Source: Siderastrea siderea
Taxonomy: Eukaryota > Cnidaria > Anthozoa > Scleractinia > Rhizangiidae
NCBI GenBank assembly: GCA_964030785.1
Contig: OZ034972.1
Coordinates: 11,781,319 to 11,845,318 of the forward strand
Length of the DNA stretch: 64,000 bases
Direction of reading: 5' to 3'
Below the pieces are notes generated by a model. That model was not told the DNA's origin. It saw only the letters and a list, made by a program, of their open reading frames with translations, and ran no database searches. Shown here piece after piece: positions 46,180 through 58,900 of the stretch (position 1 is its first letter; each line of letters opens with the position of its first letter). The position numbers were made by a program, and so were the translations under genes.

Positions 46180-49100
46180 GTTCAAGGTGAAGCACGTTTT
46201 AGTTATAACACCAGGTTTTTATTCCAGTTTGAGGTAAGTCTCTGTTGTTAAATCTCTGAATGTTTCTACAAGGAAATTTTGTCGCTATAAATTCGTACTA
46301 TAGAAGTAGGAAACACCATTTACAGTTGTTAAAATTAGCAAGGTAGACTTCTTATTTTTTCCTAACTTAAATCCTTACATAGATTTGGATAATTTTTAAA
46401 AGTTACTCATCCTTCTAATTATAGCGGAACTACGCAACGCGCTTTGGAGCCTTAACTGGCAAATGAAAATGGGAGACTAATAAATCAATGAACATTCTGT
46501 TTGAACATTTATTAAAATCATACAGAGCGTCGACTGAGTGGAGCCAATTTTCTGTGAAGTACCATAACAAGCTAAAATTTTTAAATTAAAAAACGCTAAT
46601 CAATCCATGATAAGCGGTGAACAGCAATGTTTGGTACAAAACTTTATTCGTTATAATTCAAGCAGTGTTCTGTTGCAAAAAAAAAGGGTCCACCGAAAAC
46701 GTAGCCTGAACAATGAGAGTTGTCTGACGGTTTTTGTCTCTACTAGTTTCTGCACCCCCTAAAAGGGACTGAAACGTTTATCTAGGGAATCATATTATTA
46801 ATTTAATCCTTTATAGTAAATTCAGTTCATTTCTTAGCGGCCAGTTAAGAACTTATTTTTATTAAGTTAATTTTGCTTGGGAAATACCAGTCAATCAAAC
46901 GTCACAGAAGCGTTCCCTAAAAAAATAGAAGAATAAAGTGCAAGCAATGCTAGCCAGACAAAAACGCACAAAGAGTTATGTAAATGGCGGGCGCGGGTTC
47001 TCTCATCTCAAAATGATAATTTTCAACACCCTTTAAGCTAAACTTTCCATAGGAGGTATCCTTATAGTCGAATCAAACCCGGACGTCTATCAAGAAAATG
47101 TGCAACAAAAAAATCGCACACCGTGCTAGGCGAATTCACTAGAATGATAATTTTGCTTTGCACCTCAAATGTGTTATAAACATCCCTTCCTAACTTTCCT
47201 GATAAGAAAATGGGTGATATTCATCCCATTGTTTTGTGATCCTCTGTCTATTATGTTTCCACTCAAAACACAGGAAGGAATCGCTAATTATTTCCCTAAA
47301 GGCAGTACTTTTAACCGTTATTTGTCCTTGATCTTTCTAATCAAATGTATTGTATATTCATTTGCAATGGCTGTAATTGTGAACTTTGTTTAATGGTTCC
47401 CATCGAACGCGCAGTTTTTTTTTGCTTGATGTTAAGAGGGGTAAAATTAGATAAGCTGACTGAACTGATACCCGATCAAACATATAGGTGGAAAAAATTG
47501 TTCGTGAGAAATAGGGATTGTAATTTATACATGTTTTTTGTATGACGTTCTCAGGCTTTGCATTTCAATCAATATACATGGTGTGTGACCTTGTTTTATT
47601 TTGCTGGGAAACAAACTACTAAAATGCTATATTTAATGGTAGAATTTTCAAGTAAGTGTCATGTACCGCCCACAAATAAGTTCAACTTCGAGGCAGTTCG
47701 ATTAATAAAACGTGTCGTTTATAACAAGAATCGAAACTGAAAATATCAAGAAATATTGACTTGCGAACAACCTACATTAGTATGATAAATATTCAGTGTT
47801 GGGTAATTGAAACAATTCGCCTAGTAATTAAATCCTGTATTTTTGTAAATGACAAAAGTACCTAAACATTTCTAATGTTTATACATTATTTATCTCTCCT
47901 AGTCCATATTCGTTTGTGCTTCACACCGCGTGTATAACAAAACTGTATGGTTGTTTGTCAAGTTCGCTCTTCAGACAAGAAAAACAACTCTTAAAAGGTT
48001 TTGAGACGCGTCATTTTAAAGGTAAGTGATTTTAAATTTTAGTCAGACTTTTTTAATATGACGATGGGAATCCAAGCACCATAAAGGGAAAATTTGGGTA
48101 TGATATGGAGATTTATTACAGCGAGTCGTGCACATTTACTGCTGTTAGTGGAATGAATTATTTTCCGGCTTTTCCTCAAATTACTAGCGGTTTATAACGA
48201 ATATTTTTAAATTCATAGATATCACTGGAACAACTTATTGAATCAACATTTTTGAGAGAGCCTTTTATTTCGTCTTTTTTTGGTCAAGTTAATTTAAGGC
48301 GAAATGGGAGGTTTATTATATAGAGGAAGATCACTAAAAGGGCATTTTTTCATACTGGTTGTTGTACTTTTATCGCGCTGCTTGACACAGCGTGGGATAT
48401 CTTGATTAAGATGAAATAAATCCTAATCCAAAGGTAAAAAAACACGATGTGTTTGGTTTGAACGCGTGTGAATCACCGTCCAGTTGACAACACTTAATTC
48501 ACCGAAAATGTGGTTTCGATACTGAGGTAGACCATTTGTTGTCAGCCGTGTTGAACTTCAATGAGCACTACATTCAATTCACTCAAAGTAACTGAACAAT
48601 TGCCATTAGCCAGGCAAGTAGTATTTCAATGTTTTCACTGCAATTTTAATTATTCATAGCTGGATCTAAATATCGTTTGAAAAAAGTTAAACTTAGAAGA
48701 AAGGAAGCTAACATCAGTGGCTGGACTTATTCATGTTAATCTGTATGATCGCTGCTATCCAAAATTGCGTGAACTTATCCACACAGCTGCTGATTTCTCC
48801 ACGATGCAAATTCACCCGATATTCGCTTAACAATTCCTTGTTGATGTGACAGCTTTATTTTCGCAACGTACAAACCTTTGACGGTTTCCAAAGGATGGCT
48901 CGATCGGTCCTGTTCATGAATCACCAGTGTCGGTGACAGAAAAATGGTTTACCCTGAGCTAAGTTTACTCAGTACTTGCTAGCCTTGCAGAAACAATCTT
49001 CCTTACGGCATCGATGATCGTTGAACATATCAGTAGAATCCCAATAATTCGAACCCTCAGGGGCCAAACACAAAACTTTTTGAGATGTCGAAAATTCGAG

Positions 49101-49220
49101 ACTGATAGGCAATAATTTACTGAAATTAGTGAGGCAGCGAAAAACTCCTTTTTGTTTCGATCGAGTTGGTGAGAAGTTCCAGTTATATTTGAGGTTTGAG
49201 TTGTCGAGGTTGTAGAGGTA
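46180..49220. other. Intergenic, no gene recognised
   Basis: Three kilobases of AT-rich DNA. Frames of 60-75 codons at 47169-47740 lack splice context and domain features. Nothing repeated or structured stands out by eye. Confidence 0.4.
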
Positions 49221-49224
49221 AATA

Positions 49225-49700
49225 AATGAAATATCTTAACTTTTGACCAGCTGTTTTTTCCTTTTGGGTCTGATATTGTACTGGATTAAGTTGTGTATGA
49301 CAAATTTCATATACTTGTATGAGGTTTAGATCAGGAAGTTTTCGAGTAAAAAAGCCACAATCTGATTCTTTAAGAATGTCATAAAGTCAGTATTTTTCCT
49401 CCAATACATCTGAAATTACTGAACAAGTAATTTTCTTGCCTTTAAATGTTAATTTCAGTGTTTAAATTCTTAACTTTTGACCAGCTGTATCTTTTCCTTT
49501 TAGATGTGGTATTGTAGCCCATGAATGTGCATGAGAAATTTCACATACTTATAAAAAAGAGATGAGGTTTTCGAGTAAAAAAAACACAATCTAATTTTTT
49601 AGGAGTGTCATCGAAGTCAGTATTTTTTCATCAAATACATGTCAAATTATAACGAGTAATTATCTTGCCTTAAAACGTTAATTTCAGTGTTTAAATTTAT
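49225..49700. repeat. Tandem duplication of a ~240-bp unit, diverged
   Basis: Two copies share AACTTTTGACCAGCTGT, ATGA(C/G)AAATTTCA, GTTTTCGAGTAAAAAA, GTCAGTATTTTT and CGTTAATTTCAGTGTTTAAAT in the same order. By eye they are about 80 percent identical, older than the 45.7 kb duplication. Confidence 0.75.
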
Positions 49701-49704
49701 TAAT

Positions 49705-52700
49705 CCAATATGGCGGCCAGTAAAACTTGGCCTTAAGACAGTCGGAAGGCCTCAAAACAGTGAAAAACAAAACAAAGCGGCTAAAACCAATTCACCTGAC
49801 TCGATTGTTTTATTCATAATAATAAGAATGGATAACAATTGCAATCTCCATCGAATACATTAGGATCGGAGGGACTGTAGGACCCCTTCCTTCCTCTTGT
49901 TGTCGTTTAACTTGAAACAATGCCATGATCTTAATTGCACCGGTTTTGCGGTTGTTAAAGCGACGAAGAGAACTTTATGCTCACACTTGTGATTACTGAA
50001 CTGGAAAGCCTCTGAGTGTCTCTCTCACTACCTACTCCTCTGTGCAGGAAGTTATTCCGAAAGTTTGTTTGGACATCATGATTCTTGTTCCTTATGAGTG
50101 AATGATAGAAAAACAACAAACAAATAAATAAACAACTTGAAAAGGAATATTGTACATTTTGTTTCATTTTTTTGACGTCTTCGGTTTCCGTCTCTGCTTC
50201 TTAACAGCTATATCACAGGAACTAACAAAACATAAAGAAACCAACTACGCCGTATTTTCTTTGTTCTTTAATATCAGAACCTATTATATCCCTAGATTCA
50301 ATGCAGGAAATTCGAATTCTTGGTTTGCAACCAGTCCCTAGAGATCCGAAAACGATAGCGTAGCGGCCATGTTAGTGGTATTAACAAAATGAGCTACTAA
50401 GGAAAGATCAAGAAACCTTTGGTTTATGAACCCCAACACGGCAGCGATGACCCAACGTGCAAACCAAGAATAATCTAATGCTCTTGCGTGTTTACATTTA
50501 TTGACTAATTGTCAAAGAGTTACTGAACTTCACTCCTCAGTTGGAGTTAAGCCGCTGAATATGGCTGTTAGTCACTTTGTTTTGGCGTTACCGTAACTCC
50601 CAAAAGGAGGTATTTACTGTGGCATTGGAATTAAAACTCTTTTAAGGAAAAGAACAACTCCATTTGATGATTGGAGCCTGATTTCAAATTCTGATTTAGA
50701 GTTAAATTCACAAGTTAGAATGACCCGCAAAAAGGAATTATTTTGAGGTTGAAATATATAAAATTGAAAATTATTGTGTTGCGGTTATGTCGTTTCCTTT
50801 ACAAACAACATATTGGTTACTTTTTTTGACTGTTTTACATCTGGTTAGTCGAAGGAGATGAGATTACGCTTAGATGATACGCGCTCTCTTAACCAGTGCA
50901 AAGCCTGTCCATGGAGAAATCAAAACACATGAACTGTGTTGTGTCAATACACACTCACTCCTCCCTACAGGAAGACGTTTTTGCGGGCTGGTTCATCCAG
51001 GACGTTTTTTAAGAGCCGGAGAGATAAACAAGAACAATGAACCTAACGTCAAGCAATGTTTTCGGATATGGAGTAATTGATGCAGATTTTTGCTTTTTTC
51101 CTTAATCAAATGTCCATTAAGGAAATAAGATTTGCATTTAATTATACTATTCGCTATAGCAGCAGCTGTATTTTGCTAGCCTAAAGTTAGTGTATTTTCC
51201 TCCTCACTTGTTGTGGAAACAGGGAAGATCTTGTGATGACGAATCGGTGTAAGATTCAGTACTAAATCTGGGTGAGTTCTGCTATCACTTCAAATTTTTG
51301 TAATTTTAATAGACCTGTCAGTTGCAACTGAGCGCGTTTAGTGCCCCGGCCATAAATAGACAAACACTCAGCTAACACTCGTTTGGTATATATGTGCCTC
51401 TTTCTTCTCTAGCCTGCCATCACGTATGTTACAATCCTCTTCAAAACTGATTCAGTTTACAGATATACAGAATATACATTTTATTCGCTACGGAGTGCCA
51501 GTATCAATGCGCAGCAGGAAAAAGCACTCATTTTCTAACGATCAAATTATTTACAAAGTCATTTTGTGTAAGATAAACTTGTAGGAGTACTAACAGAAGA
51601 TTAAAATTCTTCTAACCATTAATATCATGCGATATATATTTTTTTCTTTTTTCTGCTTATATAAAATAATAGTTTTATTCTTAATTTTCACTGATTACTT
51701 GATTAATATATTTTTAGTTCACCTGTAATTTACACGTTAGTATCACTCCGTTTTTGAATCAGTTTGATTTTAGTTCTTATTTCGGCGTTCTTTTTGTACC
51801 GAGTGAGCCCTGCGAGTCGTTTTGTTGGGATTTTATTCATTGTCTGTCAAACAGTTGAAACTAATATAAATGTCACACGTTTATACTATTCAACTGAATC
51901 ATTTTTTACTGAATGAAGTCAAATCTAAGCTTCCTTTGCAACATCCGGAAATGCTCTTTTAACAACTTTTAAAAAAGTTGTTCAAACCAGGTGAACTTCG
52001 AAAATCTTTCAGCCAAAGAAGGTTTAGTCTGCAGTTTTTATATTATCATTTCATGCTTTCAATTTTAAGTCAGTCTAGCCATCTTGGTAATTTAAATCTT
52101 CGTGAAAATTAAAATGCATTACTCTATTTTGAAGACAACATACTCATTAACGAGTTTAATGCTCCGAGGTGAAATACATTAACAACACAATAAAATCTTA
52201 CGTTATTTTATGCTTTTACGTCTGATTCAGAGGCGTTTGTTTATCAGTCTGAATATACTTTCTCGCTTACGTTGCTGACATCATGAACGTAACATGAACT
52301 AATTAGGACAAATTGTTCCTGTTTGCCAACTTCATAATTTAATGTTTTCAGGATCGATATTGGTCATAGCCGTGCCCAAACCTGATCTTATGTTCGTGCA
52401 AATCATCGAAGCCATTGGCCAGAGAATTCACTTGTGTTTCTAAGCAACACTGGCATGATTTAATATAATGTACCAGCAAGTTATTGTATGCCTTGAAACA
52501 ACGTAATTTCCAAGTGAAGACTCATTTGTTTATTGGAGTTAACCTGCTAAGAACCCAGCAAAGAGGAAATATAAAGCGAGTTTTCATAGTCTGTAAAATG
52601 ATAATCACTGGCCATGGTGCCAAAAACCCGACCACGATTAGGGTTTTGTTAGACGAGACAAATTTTGGTCTGGTATTGTCCGTTGACCAGCGGTTTTTGC

Positions 52701-55685
52701 AGCTCTGAGGATTGTTTAGAACAACCCACAATACGGGCCCCTCTTTGCTCACAGACAGTTGACATTGTCCTAACGAGACACCAAACCTCGTATTGTCGAC
52801 TTAACCTCTACAATACGATCACTCAGTTCTGTCTCATAGGTGTCCGACTGCGACTGTGTAAGATTTGTTGATTCTTGGTTTGTTGATTTGTTGATTCTTG
52901 GTTTTGTTGTGTAGTGCCGTGGGTTTAGTTAACTCAGGATAAGCTAGCTTTTTAAAAGATTGACTGCATTTTCGTAGCCTTACTGATGTGGAACGCTGTA
53001 AATTGTTTGTCCTATGTTTCGACTAGTCTCAAACAGTGACAACGCTTTTGAACAAGAGGAAGAAGAGACTCGGTAATATTTAATCCCGGTTTGGCATTTA
53101 TCCCCAAAGAGCAACTGGACCAAACAAACTATACCAGCAAATATTACACAGGTTATCTGTTGTCACGTGATAAATTTTCAGCTTTGCTCGTGTGTATGCA
53201 ATCTCGTTGCCAGGGTTCTCTCCTCTTCTATCTGTCATTAGCATATACCACTCAAGTGCAAAGTGTTTTTCGCGCGCTCTGATTGGCTACTCAAACTAGG
53301 GATAGCATTTGCTATTTATCTCCGAACGTGGCAGTGGGCTCCTCGTGCTAGCTTTTGGCTATTTATAGGGAAGCAAAATAATTTTGGGGGGGCTGACTAT
53401 GACGGTTGTGTGATATTTGCCAACCTTTCACCATTGTTCACCGACACTGAGGTGAATAATTATTAGTTAACGTGTTTTTAATTGCAAAGCTCCCTCGTTT
53501 CACTGCTTCTCAGAATTTTCAAATGCGTCTTCTAGACAAAGCACTTTTCAGCTTGATTGGCAGGATCACGTGACTAACGCCTGCAAAAGGTCCATTGTCA
53601 GTAATCCTTAGTAATCCTTTTTAATATTAATCCTTAATTAATATTAATATACCCTGTGAGAGTCACCTTGGAAAAATGCAGTGTAATGTTTATTTTCAAA
53701 TTTACATTCCATTTACGATAAAAAGTTATGAAAGTAAACTTAAAGATCAATAACATTGGGATCTTCAGAGCTTACGAGGAAACTAAATTTTGTCAAATAC
53801 AGTAGATAAAGGAGCAGGCACTCAGGTAATATTAAACTTTATGTCCTCTGGGTTTGTTTAAGCTAACAGTTATTTGAATGGTCTTCCTCCTTTGTTACAT
53901 TCAGTGTCGCTCATCTTTAGGTCAGAAACGGAACTCAGTTTACAGATATTTTAAGAAAAGAATTCTGACGCTGCTGTGTTTCTGGAAGAAATATTGGTTT
54001 AATCTACACAATAGGATTATATTGTAATGATAATATCTCTTTTTATTTCACGATATGAGTTGAATTTTTCTACTTTTTCAGCTACTGAATAATGTCTGTA
54101 GAACCAAACTGATAAGACATTTTTCTCGAACTTTTATTGATCTATTTTATGAGAAAAAAAAAACCACTGCAATCACTTATAATTCGACATAGAATACAGC
54201 ACGCAATATTCATGATTATTTGAATTATGCAATTTTGCTATTTTTTCCTATAATTTTTTCTGCGATACCGAGGTTTGCCAAAATGTATTCCACGGCCCTT
54301 TTTCTCAACTGATAAAAATATAGAAGAATTGTTTATAGAATGTTTTTGTTGGTCGATTTCGATCGTATAAGTTGAAAGTTGTGGATCGGGTGAAAAGAAA
54401 AACCAAAAAATTAAATATATAAAAGCTATGTTTGAAAACTAAAGCCACATTTATAGAAAAGAGTTAACTATTTCGAACACAAGAATAGATTTGAAATCAT
54501 TTTCGACAAAAAAGAAAATTCCATTATCGGTCCTGCCAATAGACTACCCTAATACGTTTTATATAGTTCTTAGTTTGAAATGGTCAGCAAATTCTTGCAA
54601 ATTTTGGCGGGTTCAATTTTTCCAAATATTTGTTTAATCCGGCTTATTCATACAAAAACTGAGAAAGATACGAAAGTCATTTACGGTCTAAAAAGTGTAG
54701 CGATTAAATATTCTCGGGTTTAATTCCCGTGAACATTTAACGATAGGTGAAATAACGAATCCAAAGCCCACGCTTTGGTGAGAAATCAAGGAAAGAGAAA
54801 TAAAGGAGCTTTTACAGACAATCAAGGGCCGCATAAGCTTTTTAAGCGCCATATATTCAACTCTTTAAAATGAACTGTTTGTTTTGCTCAACTTAAAGAA
54901 AGCAAACAGAAGACATTGTGCATATTGATAATGCTGAGTCTGTAATAGCAGCATATTTTCCGGGCTCTCTATTGACTGAAAAATACTTTTGGTTGCCTTA
55001 GAGTCTAGGATGCTCCTACGCACTGTGGTGGCTCAAAGCAGCAATTAATCTTTTTCAGCCATCGCATTTTGACTTTAATTAGCAAACCAGGAAATCAAAT
55101 AAAGACGTTTGTAATCCGATTCAAAATATGCACGGATACCCAAAGCGATGTTAATTGAATGGGTTTTTGGGCTAGCAAATCTGGGTGACAGCATGCAACG
55201 GTAGTTTTAAGGGTAGTGTCCAATTTTTATACAGGTTAACATGATCTCACATCATAACATGAAAACATGATAACATGATATTCCCATGTATTATGTGTAT
55301 GTTTGAAGTAAGAGTATATTATACCAGGACTACCTTTAAATAAAAGTTGAACTATAACAGTCGAAAGTTACCACAAAGAACAATAATTTTCTTAGCCTGA
55401 GGTTTTTCTTTCTTGTCTTTTTTCCTTTGTTTGTACTGCTCCAGCTGTGATCTACCGACAAAAAGATCAGCGCTATGTTTTAAAGCTTAGATTTTTTTGC
55501 ATGTGCCGTTGTCATTTAAATTTATAAGGATCATTAGAATTTTCCATACTTTGATTAAATGAAATGAGTCGCTAAGTCACGAATTTAGCCTCGAGGTACG
55601 CATTGTTCTCGAATTTGTAAATCCGAGCATAGAAACCTCTAGTGCGATCGTTCTACAGAGAAGTTTTCCTTCATATATTATCGTT
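49705..55685. other. Intergenic, no gene recognised
   Basis: About 6 kb upstream of receptor gene 2. Only short repeats are visible, for example TTGTTGATTCTTGG twice at 52866-52905 and TTAATATTAATCCTTAATTAATATT at 53620-53645. Open frames (49955-53466) are short, overlap in different frames and show no family features. Regulatory elements for gene 2 could lie here but cannot be named. Confidence 0.4.
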
Positions 55686-55845
55686 CATTATGCTGTACAA
55701 GGTGTTCTTAGTTTAGAGTGTGGCCAGTTCAAATGAAAGCTAGTGAGGTATCTTCAGTAGTTCTGTTACCATATTTGTTAGGGTTGTGCTTTGGTTTTAG
55801 ATACTAGATTATTAAGTTTGAAGTGTTTCTTGCTTCTTTTTCAGG

Positions 55846-55921
55846 ATGGCCATCAGTCTCTTCTCTGAAGCTCTTTTCTTTGGAGCGATAATAGTGGGTT
55901 TCACATGTCATCAGTCAGCAG
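55846..55921 (+). CDS. nAChR-like gene 2, exon 1 (signal peptide)
   Basis: ATG at 55846 with 25 codons plus one base: [10 protein letters not shown], hydrophobic [11 protein letters not shown], then HQSA; donor CAG|GTAGGG, phase 1 as in gene 1. The ATG is preceded directly by TTGCTTCTTTTTCAG|G, a strong acceptor, so the coding start probably lies at the beginning of a second exon with a 5'-UTR exon further upstream. A remnant of the ~107-bp minisatellite lies just upstream. Confidence 0.8.
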
Positions 55922-58900
55922 GTAGGGAAATATTTAAAAATAACAAGTTAATCTTTTTTCCCAAATAACAACTGACAGGAATATTATTGTGAAATGATAA
56001 GTATGTAAGCTAACCATTCTTGTCGGTGAGGGTTTAAGCTTCTGGATAAATTCGAATGAGTTTATGCTACCGAAACGCCGCATAGCACGTACGCCAACGT
56101 TTTAAGGAGTTTTATTTTTTGCCGTTTGGCAATTACTTCGAGTTTGCGGTATAAATTATTGCAATTTAGAATAATCGGATATTTTCTGTGGGAATTCATT
56201 TTTTAATGATTCTGCCTGGCCATCAGCCTAACTCAAAAGTATACACAGTTTTATTTTTGAACAAGGGATGTCTTTATGGAAACTCTGAGGCTGCGTCGCT
56301 AATTTGAAGTGTTTTGTTTTTTAAGCTTGCTTATCGCCTATCTGGTTTGCTTGTCGCTTAATTAATATTCACTTTGTGCTTTCTATAATACGAGTAACTA
56401 AAATTTCTATAGAATTTTTTTTGCATTTTTTCGGGCCCCTAACTGTAGTGTGGATCTTAAAGGAGAAGGTCACTCCAGAAACGGTGTATTTTTTGAAATA
56501 GCCAATAAAAAGACAACACTAAGTTGAGTTACTGACCGTGGTTTTAGCTTCTAAAGTGCATCCGATCCTAGTAGTCCGGCAGATTGGTGCAAGAATTGTG
56601 GAATTTATGGTAAAAGCACCAAATTTTGCACAAAGATAGAAAATTACCTACTGAACAATATTAGCTATGGACCCACCAGGGATCTACCCCGTAATTGTAA
56701 TTATAACGGGTTTAAGGTGGCACACTACACTTCTCACATAGAAACGAGGCCGGGTGAATTATTTCTTTATTTTCAGCAAAGTGAGACAATGTATCGGAAG
56801 AAGTTAACAAGTGAAACCAAAAAATGAATTCCAATATGCATTCTGAGACATAATTGGCCTTCTTGTATGATCACGTGACTAACCACGGGACCAAATACGC
56901 TTTTTAATACCAAGCATTGGACATTGTAATCTTACCCTGACTCTCTCAATTTGCATCTTAGTTATTTGGTCAAGTTCATACATAGAAACTACGAAAATGC
57001 TATGGACCCATTTGGGATCCATCCCCTTAAGGTGGCCTACTGGACTTCTAACATGGAAACGAAGCTGGATGAATTATCTATTTCCAGGGGAGTGAGACAA
57101 TGTTTCGTAAGAAATTAACAAGTTTAACCAAAAAATAATTACAAAATGCACTCTTAGACATTATTGGCCGTCTAGTGTGATCACGTGACCAACCACGTGA
57201 CTAAATACGCTTTTTATGCCTAGCTTTGGACATAATAATCTTATCCCGGCTCTCTTCATTTTTATTTCAATTATTTGACCAAGTTCATACATAGAAACTA
57301 CAAAACAGTAAAATCTTTAAAAATTAAGCCCTAAAACAGTCAAACCAACTTAAAAAAGCTAAACACAAATTCACAGGAATGTTGTTAATAATGCAAGCGA
57401 TACGCAGATTTGTTCATTTGCCTCCGGCATTCTGTCGTTCATTCTCGTTCGCACAGCCCAGCACAACTGCACAGTGCTGTGCACGGCAGTTCGGCTATAA
57501 CGCATTTACATCGTCCTGCACAACCTCTTTCACTCGTGCAACCACATTTCAATAGCTCCTGACAGCTCTGTGATACCTGGGGAATTGTCATCCACAAGGG
57601 CGCCCACATATCATTAGCGACTTTCACCCAGCCCCATTCACTTGGACACGGAAACTGAGGAGACGGCACCAAGAATTGCCCCAGCAGTGGCCAGCCTGGT
57701 ACGTGGACCTCTTTGCATGTTGACGCAAGGCATCTGAGGTGAGAGGAAAGGCTTCAATATCTCTCCCTTTACGTGTAAATAGGTCCCTCCGCGAGTGCAA
57801 GTGCTGGTGCGATCATACATGATGGTGACGTATCGCTCAAGAATAGGCATCACCTCAAACACAACATCCACCGTTGGAGCATTGCTAAGAGCTTGGAAAG
57901 CTGCCGTCACCTCATTGAATGTGCCCCCACGCTTCCCATGCTGTCTTTTTGCCATAGTGGGCAAAAGACGACGTTTGATCACAGCCTGTGAAGGTGTGAA
58001 ATGCGAGGAGAGCTTGTGACTTTTCTTCGCCAATACTACGGAATATGTTGTGTGCTGGCAAATATTTCAGGTGTTTCCCAACACCAAACCCAATCCAAAG
58101 CTCGGATAAAGAAAGGTATTAGAATTTTGCAACTGCGATGACTACAACATCCGTATTGACAGTGCGTACCATTACTTTAGTGTACCCACGTCTTGCAGCG
58201 TCAGCGGCATGTAGTAGGAGCCTTGTATCGGCTTCTTCGTGCATGCAAGGTGATAGATCTGGGGCGTCAGTTCTGTCATTGTTAAAGACTACTGACTCAT
58301 GTTTAGTAGATACTACTTCTCCATGGTCAGTTCCAATTGTTGTAAGCTGCTCGGCCAGGTAAAGGAAAAGTTCCTCTTTGTTCTCATCAACCCTCAAGAA
58401 GGGCTGTCCAATTTCCTGGGATCCTGGTGTCCGGTCTGACGTGTCTACGGATATCCTTCGTGCAGAATCTTTAAGACTGCCCGGGAGATATCTGTCCCAC
58501 ACCACATACCGCATCCACCCTCTCGACATTCCTTAACTGGTTTGTTACGTATGGAAGGAAGATGGTCTCGCTGTACTCTTGAAATGTCTTGGAGGCTCAA
58601 GGCTTAAGCACAGAAGGCCTTTGTGCTTGCGCTGGTCCATTCTTCTCGAGACACGATAACAAATCCGATTTGGTGCCAGGTCTGAGCTTCCCATACTGAG
58701 ATAACGAAGGGGGAAAACTCTGGTTCTCGTGACCAAAGAATCCTTCTAAATCACCATCCCTGACCTGACACGAAACGTAAAGACGTGAAAACAGAGAGCA
58801 GTTGCTTTTTAGTGATGCTATTTTGAGTTTATCGCTAGACTTCTCTTTTGTAGCGGGAGGACTGCTGAATAGTGGCAACTTGTTTTTCTGGATTGTATCA

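Noticed and set aside
47169..47740. Three overlapping 60-74-residue frames
   Set aside because: Different frames, no splice signals, low-complexity hydrophobic composition in AT-rich DNA.
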